A DNA stretch of 64,000 nucleotides from Verrucomicrobiaceae bacterium (GTDB lineage: Bacteria > Verrucomicrobiota > Verrucomicrobiia > Verrucomicrobiales > Verrucomicrobiaceae). Position 1 is the first letter of the stretch. The number at the start of each line of letters is the position of its first letter. The DNA is taken from positions 372,001-436,000 of the forward strand of contig JAEUHN010000017.1 of assembly GCA_016795365.1 (NCBI GenBank), given 5' to 3'. The translations under genes were made by a program, and so were the position numbers. This document shows, one piece after another, positions 41,799 through 49,760 of the stretch. The notes under the pieces were generated by a model. It did not search any database. It was not told the DNA's origin and saw only the letters and a program-made list of their open reading frames with translations.

Positions 41799-43010
41799 TC
41801 ATGCTTCGTCTCGGGTGACGAAACGTCGGCGGTGCCAGACCAACCAGCACACGGCGAGCACGGCCCAGGTGAGGCTTGCGTAAATGTGATGCGATACCGT
41901 CGTGGATGGCACCCAGGCGGGAGTTGCGCGCGTGGTCGCCGCCAGGACGCCGAGGAAGATGAGAAACCGCACCCACTTGCTCTTCACAAAGAAGCCGTCG
42001 AGATCGCCGCTGTGTCCGAAGAGCACGCGGCTGCCGACGATCAGCATCAGCATGCCAAAGCCTCCGATGTAAACGAGATGCTCGATGGACACATGCTGGG
42101 CGTAGTGAAGCGGCGCCAGCACCAAACCCAGCCAGCCTGTGATCAAAGCCCAGAACAAGCCGGTGGTCAGCGAGCCCCGAGGCTCATCGTCAGGTGACTT
42201 CCGCCAGCGCACCTCGATCAAGAGATAGCCCGCCGCCACCAATGCTCGGATGGCAAAGCCGAGGCCGCTGTGGGCGAAGGCTTCCACCCAGAAGCTCAAA
42301 ACCAGCAGTGCGGCGGCGGCGACGGCACGAAGGCGCTTGGCCTGGCTTTGGGATAGGGTCTTGGGATCACCAAAATCACCTCCCAGCATTCTCGGAAAAA
42401 CGAATGAGCCAATGCCAAGCACAGGGGGCAGGAGCATCCCTCGATAAAGCAGGAGTGATGCAAGACGGAGCTGCTGAGGGTCTGCGTAAGTGGATGAAAG
42501 GGTCATCAACACGGCCCCTGTGATGCCACAGAGGATGCCTGTGAGTGCGAGCAACATTTGTGGCGGTGGAGCTTCTTTGCGGAATCTCACCACGCGAATG
42601 ATGAGGCTGAGCAGCAGCGAGCCGAGCAAGGCCGCGAAAAGAATGTCCCCGGCCTGCGGGTGCAGGAACAAGTGGCTGATGCCGCAGGCACAGTGAAGGG
42701 CTAGAAGCCAGACCAACTCCGCTGGCGAGAGCTTGGGGGCTGACGCCATTCGAGGGCCGGCGGTGCCAAGGAAACCAACGATGAATGCACCGCCGAAGGA
42801 CTCGATCATGAGGCGGGCATGGACGAAGCCGGGGTAGAAGCTGATCGCGTGAGCGTAAAACATCGGCCACAGGAGGACGCCAATGATGCTCCACACGGTG
42901 CCGATGAAAAAGAAGAGCCGGTAAGGCTCCGAGGCCACCCATTCGAGCCCCAGCCGTCGAGTCGCTCGCGACTTGTGCTTCTTGTGCTTGCAGGCAGGGA
43001 ATTCGCTCAT
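41799..43010 (-). CDS. nnrS: NnrS family membrane protein
   Basis: A 403-residue protein with about twelve hydrophobic segments. YRLFFFIGTVWSIIGVLLWP, HARLMIESFGGAFIVGFLG and LHYAQHVSIEHLVYIGGFGM are characteristic of NnrS, a heme- and copper-binding protein that protects against nitric oxide stress, with several conserved His. Its ATG overlaps the stop of the globin gene (ATGA), so both form one operon, plausibly under the dyad at 43475-43506. The Cys/His-rich N-terminus (PACKHKKHK) may be a metal site. Confidence 0.9.
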   Translation of the reverse strand: MSEFPACKHKKHKSRATRRLGLEWVASEPYRLFFFIGTVWSIIGVLLWPMFYAHAISFYPGFVHARLMIESFGGAFIVGFLGTAGPRMASAPKLSPAELVWLLALHCACGISHLFLHPQAGDILFAALLGSLLLSLIIRVVRFRKEAPPPQMLLALTGILCGITGAVLMTLSSTYADPQQLRLASLLLYRGMLLPPVLGIGSFVFPRMLGGDFGDPKTLSQSQAKRLRAVAAAALLVLSFWVEAFAHSGLGFAIRALVAAGYLLIEVRWRKSPDDEPRGSLTTGLFWALITGWLGLVLAPLHYAQHVSIEHLVYIGGFGMLMLIVGSRVLFGHSGDLDGFFVKSKWVRFLIFLGVLAATTRATPAWVPSTTVSHHIYASLTWAVLAVCWLVWHRRRFVTRDEA

Positions 43011-43489
43011 GGCTTGGGAGGAGACTCTTGCTTGTAGCGGGCGTAGCGTTCCCGCTGCTCGGGCGTGAGTCGTGCCGGATCAAAACGCGGGTCCGGCACC
43101 TGATTGATCTTCGCGTGAATCACATTCGCCATGTCTTCGGCGCAGCGTTTGATGTGGTCCGCGTGTTCGCCTTCAAAGAGGTCGTCCACCGTGGCGCAGA
43201 AGAGCTGGAGCCAGTGATCGAACTTGTCGCGGCCCATGTCCGTCAGCGGCACCAGCTTGGCATGGGCCACGAGAGGATTGCCCGTGAACCCGCCACTGCG
43301 GAACATCACCGTCTCCCAGAAGGCATACATCTTGGGCAGATGCGCTTCCCAGTTCGTCTTCGCCACCTGATCAAAGATGAAGCCCAGCGTCTCGTCGGAG
43401 CGAACGCGGTCGTAGAAGGCATTCACGAGCCTTTCAATCTCAGGGCGACCGTTCAGATCACCTTTGGTGGAGTCAGTTGTCATAAACAT
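43007..43489 (-). CDS. Group III truncated hemoglobin
   Basis: A 160-residue globin. ERLVNAFYDRVRSDETLGFI, FWETVMFRSGGFTGNP and VAHAKLVPLTDMGRDKFDHW (with proximal His in AHAKL) are typical of group III truncated hemoglobins. Members are thought to bind O2 or NO, and the nnrS partner gene points to NO. A 30-residue C-terminal extension (DPRFDPARLTPEQRERYARY) goes beyond the globin core. The start is ATG 43489 or ATG 43483; both lie within the dyad, so repressor binding would cover the start of the gene. Confidence 0.9.
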   Translation of the reverse strand: MFMTTDSTKGDLNGRPEIERLVNAFYDRVRSDETLGFIFDQVAKTNWEAHLPKMYAFWETVMFRSGGFTGNPLVAHAKLVPLTDMGRDKFDHWLQLFCATVDDLFEGEHADHIKRCAEDMANVIHAKINQVPDPRFDPARLTPEQRERYARYKQESPPKP

Positions 43490-43506
43490 GCATTGTTTAT
43501 ACAACT
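43475..43506. promoter_or_regulatory. 32-bp near-perfect dyad at the globin/nnrS start
   Basis: AGTTGT (43475-43480), C, ATAAAC (43482-43487), seven bases ATGCATT, GTTTAT (43495-43500) and ACAACT (43501-43506) form nested perfect arms broken only by one extra C. The site spans both candidate start codons of the globin gene. Size and location fit a repressor operator controlling globin and nnrS. Confidence 0.65.
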
Positions 43507-43691
43507 ATAATCCAGTCTGTCATTCCGCTGATGATGCTGTGAACTGCGCACGGATTGAGAATGGAACTTCGATTGTTTCTCGGTTCGCGAGCGTGAGCCG
43601 AAAAAAGCGCGACGACGTGCGCTCTTGGGATTCGCCATGAGCATTCGATCGCGCTCTCGATCCCTCGCTGTCTCGGGTGGCGAGACTCCAT

Positions 43692-43739
43692 GCAAAACAA
43701 AGGCTCATTCCGTCCGAGGGCACGGACAGGAATGAGCCT
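43692..43739 (-). terminator. Terminator of msrA
   Basis: On the minus strand AGGCTCATTCC (43739-43729) and GGAATGAGCCT (43711-43701) form an 11-bp stem, extended inside by GTCCG/CGGAC past a one-base bulge. TTGTTTTG follows. It lies 30 bases after the msrA stop. Confidence 0.85.
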
Positions 43740-43768
43740 GGGGGAACTGCGAACGCAGTCAGGGCAGG

Positions 43769-44434
43769 TCAGGGCTTGGCCTTCGAGCGAGCTTCCAGCT
43801 TCTCTTTGAACTTCTTGATCTTGGGCCCGACCACGGCGCTGCAATACGGCTGGTTCGGGTTGTTCTTGAAGTAGTCCTGGTGGTAGTCCTCGGCGGGATA
43901 GAACTTCTTGAGTTGCACGATCTCGGTCACGATGGGGGCCTCGAACTTGGGCTTTGCATCGGCCTTGGCCTGCTCGGCGATTTTCTTTTGCTCCTCGGTT
44001 TCGAAGAGGATGATCGAGCGGTATTGCGTGCCGTAGTCATGGCCCTGGTAGGGGGTGCCTTTGGGCATGAATTTGCCGTGAATGATCGCGTCTTCCTTGG
44101 TGACCGTCGTCGGATCATGAAGATCAAAGAACAGGTCGAGCACGTCCTTGTAGCTCAGCTTGTTGGCATCGTAGGTCACTTGAACCACTTCGGCGTGGCC
44201 AGTGGTGCCGGTGCAGATGTCTTCGTAACTGGGGTTTTCTTTGGCACCGCCCGAGTAGCCACTGACCACCTTGAGCACGCCGGGCACGATCTTGTAAGCA
44301 CCCTCCGTGCACCAAAAGCAGCCGCCACCCACAATGGCGGTCTCGGGCTTGGCGGGCTTTTCATCGGCGGCGCTGGCAGTGAGGGTGATGGAAGACATGA
44401 GAGCTAGGAGCAGGGTGAGAGGGTGGAGTTTCAT
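43769..44434 (-). CDS. msrA: Peptide-methionine (S)-S-oxide reductase, exported
   Basis: A 221-residue MsrA with a signal peptide (MKLHPLTLLLALMSSITLTA). The catalytic motif GGGCFWCTEG places the nucleophilic Cys at 39 with a second Cys at 42. GYSGG, GHAEVVQV and YQGHDYGTQYRS are family blocks. Export implies repair of oxidised methionine in periplasmic proteins. A C-terminal Lys-rich tail (KIKKFKEKLEARSKAKP) is present. The gene is monocistronic with a clear terminator. Confidence 0.95.
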   Translation of the reverse strand: MKLHPLTLLLALMSSITLTASAADEKPAKPETAIVGGGCFWCTEGAYKIVPGVLKVVSGYSGGAKENPSYEDICTGTTGHAEVVQVTYDANKLSYKDVLDLFFDLHDPTTVTKEDAIIHGKFMPKGTPYQGHDYGTQYRSIILFETEEQKKIAEQAKADAKPKFEAPIVTEIVQLKKFYPAEDYHQDYFKNNPNQPYCSAVVGPKIKKFKEKLEARSKAKP

Positions 44435-44568
44435 CGCTGGTGGGAAGAGTTACGAGTGAGGTTATTCCAGAGGATCGTGATAAATGCGCCCAGCCTTTCG
44501 GGTTTTCCACATTGGCGGCTACCTTTGCCGCTAGACTTCCGGTATCAATTCGCTCCAATCCACGCCCC

Positions 44569-45540
44569 ATGCACCCCAGGGATCTCCGCCTCGCTGCCGC
44601 AGCACTGCTGCTCGCCACCACCGCACCACTTTCTGCCCAGGAAGCGGCACCCGCCACGGCAAGTCAGCCCGCCAGTTTCGAGTTCAAGAGCGACGACACC
44701 ATTGTCCTACTGGGCAGCACGGTCATTGAACGTGAGCAGCGCTACGGTCATTTGGAGACCAGCCTCCGTCTTGCCTTGGGCGACAAGAACGTCAGCATCC
44801 GCAACCTCGGCTGGAGCGGCGACACGGTCTTCGGCCACGCGCGATCCTATTTTGGTCCGCCCGAAGAGGGCATCCAAAGACTCACGGCCCATCTGGAGCT
44901 ATTGAAACCTGACGTGGTCATCCTTTGCTATGGCACCGAACTCGCTCACGAAGGTCTCAGCGGACTGCCGGCCTTTCTGTCCGGGTATCGTGCCCTGCTC
45001 GACCTTGTTCGTGAAAAGTCACCTGGAGTTCGCCTCATCATCGCCTCGCCGCCGCCGCTGGAAAACCTCGCGCCACCGCTGCCCGATCAGGCCCCGGCCA
45101 ATAAGAACCTCGCTTCCCTGCGCGACGCCCTGGCGAAGTTTGCTGGCAGTCAGAACGCTTTCTTCGTCGATTGGTTTCAGGCCATGGGCGGTGCGCCCAA
45201 GCCCGGTCGCGTGGAGAAACCGCTGACCGAGAACGGCATCCACTACACCGAGGCCGGTTATCAAAAGCTCACGACCAAGTTCATCGAAGCCCTTGGCCTC
45301 AAGCTCCCTGACGCCCCACCCACCGCCACCGAGCCTCTGCGCAAGGCCGTCATCGCGAAAGACTTCCTCTTCTTCAATCGCTGGCGTCCGCAGAACGAGA
45401 CCTACCTCTTCGGCTTCCGCAAACACGAGCAAGGCCAGAATGCGAAGGAAATCCCGATGTTCGACCCGCTCATCGCCGACGCTGACAAGAAGCTCGTCGA
45501 GCTGAAGAACACCGCGCTCGCCGCAGCGAAGCGTCCGTAA
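44569..45540 (+). CDS. Exported SGNH/GDSL-type hydrolase
   Basis: A 323-residue protein with a signal peptide (MHPRDLRLAAAALLLATTAP). IVLLGSTVIEREQRYGHLE replaces the block I GDS by GST; NLGWSGDTVFGHAR is block II, VVILCYGTELAHEG block III-like (Gly-Thr-Glu instead of Gly-x-Asn), and ENGIHYTEAGYQK block V with His. The Ser nucleophile position is therefore altered, and activity is uncertain. It lies 47 bases upstream of the PVC CxxCH gene; this pairing recurs in the phylum to my knowledge. ATG 44569 begins the signal peptide. Confidence 0.8.
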   Translation: MHPRDLRLAAAALLLATTAPLSAQEAAPATASQPASFEFKSDDTIVLLGSTVIEREQRYGHLETSLRLALGDKNVSIRNLGWSGDTVFGHARSYFGPPEEGIQRLTAHLELLKPDVVILCYGTELAHEGLSGLPAFLSGYRALLDLVREKSPGVRLIIASPPPLENLAPPLPDQAPANKNLASLRDALAKFAGSQNAFFVDWFQAMGGAPKPGRVEKPLTENGIHYTEAGYQKLTTKFIEALGLKLPDAPPTATEPLRKAVIAKDFLFFNRWRPQNETYLFGFRKHEQGQNAKEIPMFDPLIADADKKLVELKNTALAAAKRP

Positions 45541-45587
45541 CGAACGCTGCACTATCCGTGACCACCCTTTTCCCACTCCGCGCCGCC

Positions 45588-48500
45588 ATGCTCCGACCCC
45601 TGCTTTTTGTTTTCACTTTCACCGCTGCTGCCGCCCTGCACGCCGCGCAGCCCAAGACGCTCGCTGACATCCCGAGCACCGACCCGAAGGTCGAGCAGGA
45701 GAAGTTCGTCGTGCCCGAGGGCTTTGAGATCAATCTCTTCGCCAGCGAGCCGATGATTCAGAAGCCGGTGCAGATGAACTGGGATGCGCAGGGTCGTCTG
45801 TGGATCGTCAGCAGCACCACGTATCCGCACATCAAGCCAGGCGAGGAAGCAAAGGACCAGATCGTGGTGCTCGAGGACACGAACCACGATGGCAAGGCCG
45901 ATAAATCGACCGTCTTCGCCGAAGGTCTGCACATTCCGACCGCGGTGATTCCGGGCGATGGCGGCTGCTACGTGGCGAACTCCACGGAGATCCTGTTCCT
46001 CAAGGACACCAACGGCGACCTGAAGGCCGACGAGCGCACGATCCTCCTCAGCGGCTTCGGCACCGAGGACACGCATCACTTGGTTCACACGATGCGCTTC
46101 GGCCCCGAGGGACTGCTGTATTTCCTCCAGTCGATCTACATCCACACGCATGTGGAGACGCCCCATGGCATTCGCCGTCTGATGGGCGGCGGCGTGTGGG
46201 AGTTCCGTCCGGAGACCCGCAAGCTGGAGATCATCAGCAAGGGACTGATCAATCCGTGGGGCTTCGAGTTCGATCGCTGGGGCCAGAGCTTCGCGGCGGA
46301 TGGCGCGGGCAGCGAAGGTGTCAATTTTATTTTCCCCGGCAGCGTCTTTGCTACCTCGCCTGGGGCCAAGCGCATCCTGCATGGCATGACGCCCGGACAG
46401 CCGAAGCACGCTGGCCAGGAGAATGTGGATGATCCGTATTGGCCCGCTGACTGGCAGGGCTCGATCATTCAGAACGACTTCCGCGGCGGCCGCATCAATC
46501 GCTTCACACTCACACCGAATGGCAGCAGCTACCTCGCGAAGCAGGAGAAGGATGTTCTCGCAAGCACGCACGTCGCCTTCCGTCCGATCGATCTGAAGTT
46601 CGGACCCGATGGCGCGCTCTACATCGCCGACTGGTATAACCCAATCATCCAGCACGGGGAGGTTGATTTCCGCGACCCACGTCGCGACCACACGAACGGC
46701 CGCATCTGGCGTCTCACGCCGAAGGGCGCATCCGCTCCCGCCTTGCCCGCGATCGTTGGCAAGCCGGTGCCCGAGCTGCTGGAGATGCTCAAGTCGCCGC
46801 GCAAATACGTGCGCCACTTCGCGAAGCGCGAACTGCGTGATCAAGGCGCGACCGCTGTGCTGCCCGCGCTGAAGACTTGGATCGACGCGCTCGACAAATC
46901 CTCGCCCGACTACGAGCACAACCTCCTCGAAGCCGCCTGGACGCGCGAGTGCGTGAACAAGTTTTCGCCGGGTCTGTGGCGCACACTTTGGGCCGCCAAG
47001 GACTACCGCGTGCGTGCTGCCGCGCTGCGCATTCTCTCGCATCGCTGGCGTGAACTGCCCGATGCGATGGACGTGCTGAAGAAAGCGATCGCTGACGAGA
47101 ACGCTCAGGTGCGTCTCTGGGCTGTGGCCGTGCTGTCCGACATGCGCACCGCTCCGGCCTTCGAGGTCGCGCTGCGTGCGCTCGACAACCCGATGGACGA
47201 GAGCCTCGACTTCCTGCTCGAACTCACGGGCCGCGAGCAAGCCGACGTGTGGATGCCTTTGGTCAACAAGGGCGAACTCAAGCTCACCAATCCGAAGCAC
47301 CTCGTCTATGCGCTCAAGAGCAGTGGTCGCAGCGAAGCGCTGCCCACGTTGTTCGCCACGCTCAAGTCCGGCAAGCTCGCTGCGGAAGATGTCGCCGCCG
47401 TGCTCGCCGTGGCAGGCGATGCCGCCGATGCCGTGCAGGCCAAGGAGATGGCCGACATGGTCAATGATCCCGCGATGAAGGACCACACCATCGGCCTCAT
47501 GGATGCGCTCGTGAAGGCTGGCAGCACGCGTGGTGTGAAGCCCGAGGGCGCGAAGGAAATCGTCACCGCCTGGCTCTCCGACTCGCGCATCGAAGTGAAG
47601 CACCGCGCCTCCATCCTCGCTGGCTCCTGGAAAGTCGAGAGCGCACGCGCCACGCTCGAAGCCCTGCTCACCGATTCCGCCACCATCGCCCCGGTCAAAG
47701 ACGGAGCGCTGCGCGGTCTCACCGCGCTCGGTGGTGTGAAGACGCGTGACTTGTTCGACAAGCTCTTCACCACCAGCACGGACCTCGGCATGAAGTCGCT
47801 CTGCATTGACGGCCTCACCAGCGTGGGACCTCAGCTCGCCGCGAAGCGTGCCGTGGAATTCCTTGCCGCCGCCAAGACTGCGCAGGAAGCCACCGCCGTG
47901 CTCACTGCCTTCCTCAAGAACAAGCAGCTGCCCAATCAGCTCGCCAAGGAACTCGCAGGCAAAAAGATCCCCGAAGCCATCGCGATCGAAGGCGTGCGCC
48001 TCGTGTCCCAGCGCGGTGTGCAGGGCGGACTCATTGATGCCCTGCGCAATGCCGGTGGCGTGAAACCGATGGATCAGCAGCTCACGCCCGAGGCCATGAC
48101 GGCCCTCGTTGAGAAGGTGAAAACACTCGGCGATCCGAAGCGCGGCGAACTCGTGTTCCGCCGTCAGCAACTGCTCTGCTTCTCCTGCCACGCCATCGGC
48201 GATGCGGGCGGCGTGCTCGGCCCCAACCTCGTCTCCATCGGTGCCAGCGCTCCAGTCGATTACCTCATCGAGTCGCTCATCAATCCCAGCGCCAAGATCA
48301 AAGAAGGCTATCACATGGTGCTCGTGACCAAGAAAGACGGCAGCATCGTCAGCGGCGGACTCGTGCAGGATGGCAATGACGAACTCGTCATCCGCGACCC
48401 CGCCAACCAGATTCAGAAGGTGGCCAAGTCCCAGGTCGCCAGCCGCACCATCAGCCCCGCCAGCATGATGCCGCCCGGCCTCACCGCCAGCCTGCGCGAG

Positions 48501-49001
48501 GACGAGTTCATCGACTTGGTCAGCTTCCTCAGCAAGCTCGGCAAGGAAGGCGACTTCAAGATCGCGCCTAACAAGTATGTGCGCACCTGGAAGACCATGG
48601 GCGTCATGGAGCAGGCCGATATCGACCACGTCCGCCACGATGGCCTGCCCAACCTCAACGACCGCAACTACAAATTCCCGTGGAACCTCACCATCAGCAA
48701 GGTCAACGGCGACCTCCCGCTCGACGAGCTGCCGGCCGCTGCGAAGATGTATCCCTGGTTCCCCAAGATCGGCCAGTTCGGTCTCAAACTCGCCGGCGAT
48801 GGCAAGGTGAAGCTCGGCCTCAACGAAACCAAAGGCGTCATCGTCGTCCTCGACGGCGAAGAAGTCCGCGACCTCAAGCCTCAATTCGAGCTCAACCTCA
48901 AAGCCGGCAGCCACCTCGTGAGCGTCGTCGTCACTCGTGACGCCGGTGAACTGAAGGCCCTCCGCGTGGAGATCCTCGAAGGCGCAGCGGTGGTGGAGTA
49001 G
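45588..49001 (+). CDS. PVC-type heme-binding CxxCH protein with propeller and HEAT-like repeats
   Basis: A 1137-residue exported protein (signal MLRPLLFVFTFTAAAALHA). The N-terminal third is a membrane-bound-dehydrogenase-type beta propeller (GFEINLFASEPMIQKPVQM, LKFGPDGALYIADWYNP). The middle (about 385-840) is helical HEAT-like repeat (VRHFAKRELRDQGATAVLPA). CFSCHAIGDAGGVLGPNL carries the CxxCH heme motif in a cytochrome c-like domain, followed by a C-terminal region of about 130 residues (LTISKVNGDLPLDELP). Such proteins are abundant in Planctomycetes and Verrucomicrobia and probably oxidise sugars outside the membrane; the substrate is unknown. GTG 45558 is an alternative start. Confidence 0.92.
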   Translation: MLRPLLFVFTFTAAAALHAAQPKTLADIPSTDPKVEQEKFVVPEGFEINLFASEPMIQKPVQMNWDAQGRLWIVSSTTYPHIKPGEEAKDQIVVLEDTNHDGKADKSTVFAEGLHIPTAVIPGDGGCYVANSTEILFLKDTNGDLKADERTILLSGFGTEDTHHLVHTMRFGPEGLLYFLQSIYIHTHVETPHGIRRLMGGGVWEFRPETRKLEIISKGLINPWGFEFDRWGQSFAADGAGSEGVNFIFPGSVFATSPGAKRILHGMTPGQPKHAGQENVDDPYWPADWQGSIIQNDFRGGRINRFTLTPNGSSYLAKQEKDVLASTHVAFRPIDLKFGPDGALYIADWYNPIIQHGEVDFRDPRRDHTNGRIWRLTPKGASAPALPAIVGKPVPELLEMLKSPRKYVRHFAKRELRDQGATAVLPALKTWIDALDKSSPDYEHNLLEAAWTRECVNKFSPGLWRTLWAAKDYRVRAAALRILSHRWRELPDAMDVLKKAIADENAQVRLWAVAVLSDMRTAPAFEVALRALDNPMDESLDFLLELTGREQADVWMPLVNKGELKLTNPKHLVYALKSSGRSEALPTLFATLKSGKLAAEDVAAVLAVAGDAADAVQAKEMADMVNDPAMKDHTIGLMDALVKAGSTRGVKPEGAKEIVTAWLSDSRIEVKHRASILAGSWKVESARATLEALLTDSATIAPVKDGALRGLTALGGVKTRDLFDKLFTTSTDLGMKSLCIDGLTSVGPQLAAKRAVEFLAAAKTAQEATAVLTAFLKNKQLPNQLAKELAGKKIPEAIAIEGVRLVSQRGVQGGLIDALRNAGGVKPMDQQLTPEAMTALVEKVKTLGDPKRGELVFRRQQLLCFSCHAIGDAGGVLGPNLVSIGASAPVDYLIESLINPSAKIKEGYHMVLVTKKDGSIVSGGLVQDGNDELVIRDPANQIQKVAKSQVASRTISPASMMPPGLTASLREDEFIDLVSFLSKLGKEGDFKIAPNKYVRTWKTMGVMEQADIDHVRHDGLPNLNDRNYKFPWNLTISKVNGDLPLDELPAAAKMYPWFPKIGQFGLKLAGDGKVKLGLNETKGVIVVLDGEEVRDLKPQFELNLKAGSHLVSVVVTRDAGELKALRVEILEGAAVVE

Positions 49002-49010
49002 CTACTTTTT

Positions 49011-49073
49011 CTCACACAAAGGCACGAAGACACGAAGGTATAAATTCTTTGTGTCTTTGTGCCTTTGTGTGAG
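49011..49073. repeat. CACGAAG-type inverted repeat, copy A
   Basis: The left arm begins CTCACACAAAGGCACGAAG (49011) and continues with ACACGAAGG to 49038. After a 9-base AT-rich spacer the right arm (49048-49073) ends TGCCTTTGTGTGAG. The mismatches are mainly C to T changes that remain G-U pairs in RNA. It sits directly upstream of the GxxExxY gene. Confidence 0.85.
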
Positions 49074-49082
49074 CCATTCTTC

Positions 49083-49460
49083 ATGACCGAAGAACTCGAA
49101 CGCATTGCGAAGGACGTTGTAGATGCCGCGATGAAGCTACACATCGCGCTCGGGCCTGGATTGCTGGAGAGCGTTTACACCATCTTGCTGGAAAAGAAGC
49201 TCCAGGAACGCGGCTACTCCGTGGAACGAGAGAAGCCTATCCCGTTCGAGTTCGAGGGCGTGAAGTTTGAGATGGGCTTTCGCGCCGATCTCATCATCAA
49301 TGACTGCTTCATCTTAGAACTGAAGTCCGTGGAGAAGCTGCTCCCCGTTCACTCGAAGCAACTGCTCACCTACCTCAAGCTCACCAGTATGAGACTCGGC
49401 CTGCTGATCAATTTCGGCGAAGCGCGTTTGAGGGATGGCATCAAGCGAGTGGCGAACTGA
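49083..49460 (+). CDS. GxxExxY family protein, PD-(D/E)XK-like fold
   Basis: A 125-residue protein. GPGLLESVYTILLEKKLQER holds the GxxExxY signature. FRADLIINDCFILELKSVEK gives the D...E-x-K pattern of the PD-(D/E)XK nuclease superfamily to which this family is assigned. ATG 49083 (MTEELERIAKDVVDAAMKLH). The gene lies between inverted-repeat copies A and B, 9 and 11 bases away, so repeat-gene-repeat looks like one unit. The function is not established; a role in moving or maintaining the repeat is an idea only. Confidence 0.9.
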   Translation: MTEELERIAKDVVDAAMKLHIALGPGLLESVYTILLEKKLQERGYSVEREKPIPFEFEGVKFEMGFRADLIINDCFILELKSVEKLLPVHSKQLLTYLKLTSMRLGLLINFGEARLRDGIKRVAN

Positions 49461-49471
49461 GTTTTTCTATT

Positions 49472-49560
49472 CTCACACAAAGGCACGAAGGCACAAAGGG
49501 GCTCTGAAGAGCTGGCACGCGACATCCCGATTCCTTCTTCCCTTCGTGCCTTTGTGTGAG
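49472..49560. repeat. CACGAAG-type inverted repeat, copy B
   Basis: CTCACACAAAGGCACGAAGG (49472-49491) and CCTTCGTGCCTTTGTGTGAG (49541-49560) are perfect 20-base inverted arms around a 49-base spacer. It follows the GxxExxY gene and ends 7 bases before a minus-strand gene remnant. Confidence 0.88.
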
Positions 49561-49566
49561 ACATCC

Positions 49567-49746
49567 TCACCGCATCGCCGCGCGGAGCTTCGTGTAGAGG
49601 TCGTCGAGGTAGGCGCGCATCTTCACGGCCTTGTTGGCCCAGTTCACTTTGAACTGTTGTTTGCTCACGTCGGCTCCTGCGGATTGCTGGCGGTAGAGTT
49701 TGGCGAGTTGTTCGTGGGCTTGGTGGGGGCAAAGGGTATGGAGCAA
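49567..49746 (-). pseudogene. C-terminal fragment of an unidentified gene
   Basis: The minus strand reads HEQLAKLYRQQSAGADV, then SKQQFKVNWANKAVKMRAYL and DDLYTKLRAAMR with a TGA at 49567-49569. Codon choice is strongly coding-like (many C/G third positions) up to about 49735, but there is no start codon except a TTG at 49746. The frame then runs into the end of the DUF1080 gene in another phase. It looks like the tail of a gene cut off by rearrangement at the repeat element. I cannot name the family. Confidence 0.45.
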
Positions 49747-49760
49747 GAAAGGTAGCGCGG

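Noticed and set aside
45552-48914. A 1120-codon open frame antisense to the PVC CxxCH gene
   Set aside because: It mirrors a GC-rich gene whose sense frame has a signal peptide, CxxCH motif and repeats. The antisense product is Glu/His/Arg-rich without any domain.
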